From NCBI GenBank assembly GCA_003132905.1, contig PKZC01000122.1:804-7852 (forward strand): DNA of 7,049 bases, in the 5' to 3' direction. The position numbers were made by a program, and so were the translations under genes. Of this stretch, positions 5,827-7,049 are shown piece after piece. This DNA comes from Bryobacterales bacterium (GTDB taxonomy: Bacteria > Acidobacteriota > Terriglobia > Bryobacterales > Bryobacteraceae). Within the stretch, counting starts at the first letter, position 1. Every line of letters begins with the position of its first letter. A model generated the notes under the pieces. The model searched no databases and was not told the DNA's origin. It saw only the letters and a list, made by a program, of their open reading frames with translations.

Positions 5827-5918
5827 TGTGGAAAACCTGTGGACGCCTTAGGAAAACCCCTCTAACTGAATGTTTGGATGCCACTTGTATGCAACGAGTA
5901 GGCATGCGCTTTTCCACC
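5827..5918. promoter_or_regulatory. DnaA-box-like cluster upstream of dnaB
   Basis: TGTGGAAAA (5827-5835) is the reverse complement of TTTTCCACA, which fits the relaxed DnaA box TTWTNCACA. TGTGGACGC (5838-5846) follows 11 bases later but matches poorly. TTTTCCACC (5910-5918) misses at the last base. They lie in an AT-richer leader of dnaB. Possible meanings are DnaA control of dnaB transcription or chance. There is no dnaA, dnaN or long AT-rich unwinding region here to support an origin. Confidence 0.3.
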
Positions 5919-6009
5919 GGATGATTCACAGTCTATGTGGCTCAGGACACGGCGCAAATAAATGGCTTTGATCCGGCACACCGCGCCGCTACTGTAGAAC
6001 GGTTGGCTT

Positions 6010-7049
6010 ATGGCAGCGTCAGCTCCCGACATCGCACTTGAACGTGGACTCCCCGCAAATCTAGACGCCGAACGCTTCGTCCTGGGCGCGATCCTGATGG
6101 ACGACGCGCTCTACATCCAGGTTGCGGGCACGCTCGAGCCCGAAGACTTCAGCCTGGAGAAGCATCGCCGAATCTTCCTCCGCATGGGCGAGCTTTACGC
6201 GCGGGGCGACCGTATCGATCGGGTCACGGTTGCCAACGAGCTGATGAAGCAGAACCAGCTGGAATCGGTGGATGGCATCACGTACCTGGTCTCGCTGGAC
6301 GAAGGCCTGCCGACGCTCGCGAACCTGGAGAGCTACGTCGGCATCGTCAAGGACAAGGCGGTCCTGCGGCGCATCATCTTTACGTCGCGCAATCTGATCG
6401 ACCGCTGCATTATCGGCGAGGAAGAGCCCGACCAGATCCTGGCCAGCGCCGAAGAGAGCCTGCTCAAAATGGGCGACGCGCGCACCGGCGACGCGCTGCT
6501 GAATCCCAAGCAGATTCTGGACGACTTCGAAGGCGGCATCAACGCCTTTCTCGATCCAAGCAAGCGCATCAAGGGCCTGAGCACCGGGTTCCTGAAGCTG
6601 GATGAAATGACCGGCGGCCTGCACGAAGGCGAACTGGTGATTCTGGCGGCGCGGCCTTCGATGGGCAAGACGGCGCTGGCGTTGAACATCGCACAGCACG
6701 TGGCGATGTTTCCCGAAAAGAAGCAGACCGTGGCGGTGTTCTCGCTCGAAATGTCGCGCGAATCGCTGCTCACTCGTATGATTTGCGCTGGGGCGCGCGT
6801 GGATCAGCAGAAGTTTCGCGCAGGCTACCTGAATCAGGACGAACGGCGGCGGCTGGCGCGCACCACATCCGATCTGGTGCAGGCGCCGCTGTTCATCGAT
6901 GATACTTCGGGCACGCACCTGATGGATATTCACGCGAAACTGCGGCGCTTGAAGAGCGAGCACGGGCTTTCGTTGGTGGTGGTGGACTATCTGCAATTGA
7001 TGAGCGGCCGGGGGCGTTCGGAAAATCGCAACCAGGAAATCAGCACCAT
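6010..7049 (+). CDS. dnaB: Replicative DNA helicase DnaB (C-terminus beyond the right edge)
   Basis: DnaB is the hexameric helicase that unwinds DNA at the replication fork and recruits primase. The window holds 346 residues of the usual 440-470. The N-terminal DnaB_N domain starts with LPANLDAERFVLGAILMDD (about residues 14-32) and extends to about 115. A linker helix follows, then the RecA-like ATPase domain from about 185 (GLSTGF, then LDEMTGGLHEGELVILAARP). Walker A is RPSMGKT at 215-221, the glutamate-bearing motif FSLEMS is at 244-249, and Walker B VVVDYLQLM is at 323-331. All are intact. ATG 6010 is the first start after an in-frame stop at 5992-5994; the ribosome-binding site is weak. 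No intein interrupts the Walker A site, a common intein insertion point in DnaB. Codons are strongly GC-ending, unlike the minus-strand genes to the left, marking this as resident chromosomal sequence. Confidence 0.97.
   Translation, partial: MAASAPDIALERGLPANLDAERFVLGAILMDDALYIQVAGTLEPEDFSLEKHRRIFLRMGELYARGDRIDRVTVANELMKQNQLESVDGITYLVSLDEGLPTLANLESYVGIVKDKAVLRRIIFTSRNLIDRCIIGEEEPDQILASAEESLLKMGDARTGDALLNPKQILDDFEGGINAFLDPSKRIKGLSTGFLKLDEMTGGLHEGELVILAARPSMGKTALALNIAQHVAMFPEKKQTVAVFSLEMSRESLLTRMICAGARVDQQKFRAGYLNQDERRRLARTTSDLVQAPLFIDDTSGTHLMDIHAKLRRLKSEHGLSLVVVDYLQLMSGRGRSENRNQEIST

Noticed and set aside
5827..5918. Chromosomal replication origin
   Set aside because: There are only one or two acceptable DnaA boxes, no long AT-rich unwinding element, and no dnaA, dnaN or rpmH nearby.
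6652..6675. Intein at the DnaB Walker A site
   Set aside because: The Walker A region reads straight through from ARPSMGKT to ALALNIAQ without interruption. Later insertion sites lie beyond the window.
6061..6996. 311-codon minus-strand frame over dnaB
   Set aside because: It is a shadow of the high-GC dnaB reading frame, whose Walker motifs and domain order are unmistakable.

Overview
This is a moderately GC-rich bacterial window. The best taxonomic hint is the replicative helicase DnaB at the right end, together with a signal-peptide protein and a MazEF-type addiction module at the left. Together these would suit an Acidobacteriota-like soil bacterium, but that is an impression and not a demonstrated placement. 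No rRNA, tRNA, CRISPR array, integrase or intact insertion sequence was seen.

Layout, left to right. (1) Bases 1-650, minus strand: the N-terminal 216 residues of an exported protein of unknown function that runs off the left edge. (2) Bases 711-929, plus: remnant of a ribbon-helix-helix antitoxin that has lost its N-terminal DNA-binding part. (3) Bases 910-1449, plus: an intact small cupin with a strong ribosome-binding site inside the end of the antitoxin remnant. (4) Bases 1490-1598: copy A of a diverged repeat of about 109 bp. (5) Bases 1571-1922, plus: a MazF/PemK-type toxin pseudogene with no start codon and a clear frameshift near 1840. (6) Bases 1923-2328: no supported gene, one inverted repeat. 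(7) Bases 2329-3581, minus: an unrecognised protein whose 5' part lies in another frame, so it is either frameshifted or mis-sequenced. (8) Bases 3582-3946: a gap with a perfect 10-bp inverted repeat just upstream of that gene. (9) Bases 3947-5614, minus: a 555-residue protein with an N-terminal AlbA_2 (Schlafen-type) domain and an unrecognised C-terminal two thirds. (10) Bases 5615-6009: divergent intergenic region with a TGACGTC dyad, repeat copy B and DnaA-box-like sites. (11) Bases 6010-7049, plus: dnaB, cut by the right edge, with both Walker motifs present and no intein in the visible part.

How the parts fit. The chromosomal anchor is dnaB. Between it and the cupin lies an accessory stretch containing a decayed toxin-antitoxin module, two minus-strand genes with less GC-biased third positions than dnaB, and two related repeat copies at its two edges. 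The simplest inference is an old island or recombination patch next to dnaB. The AlbA_2 protein and the unknown protein beside it are candidates for a mobile-element or defence-type gene pair. That role is suggested only by domain type and context, and the partner gene appears broken.
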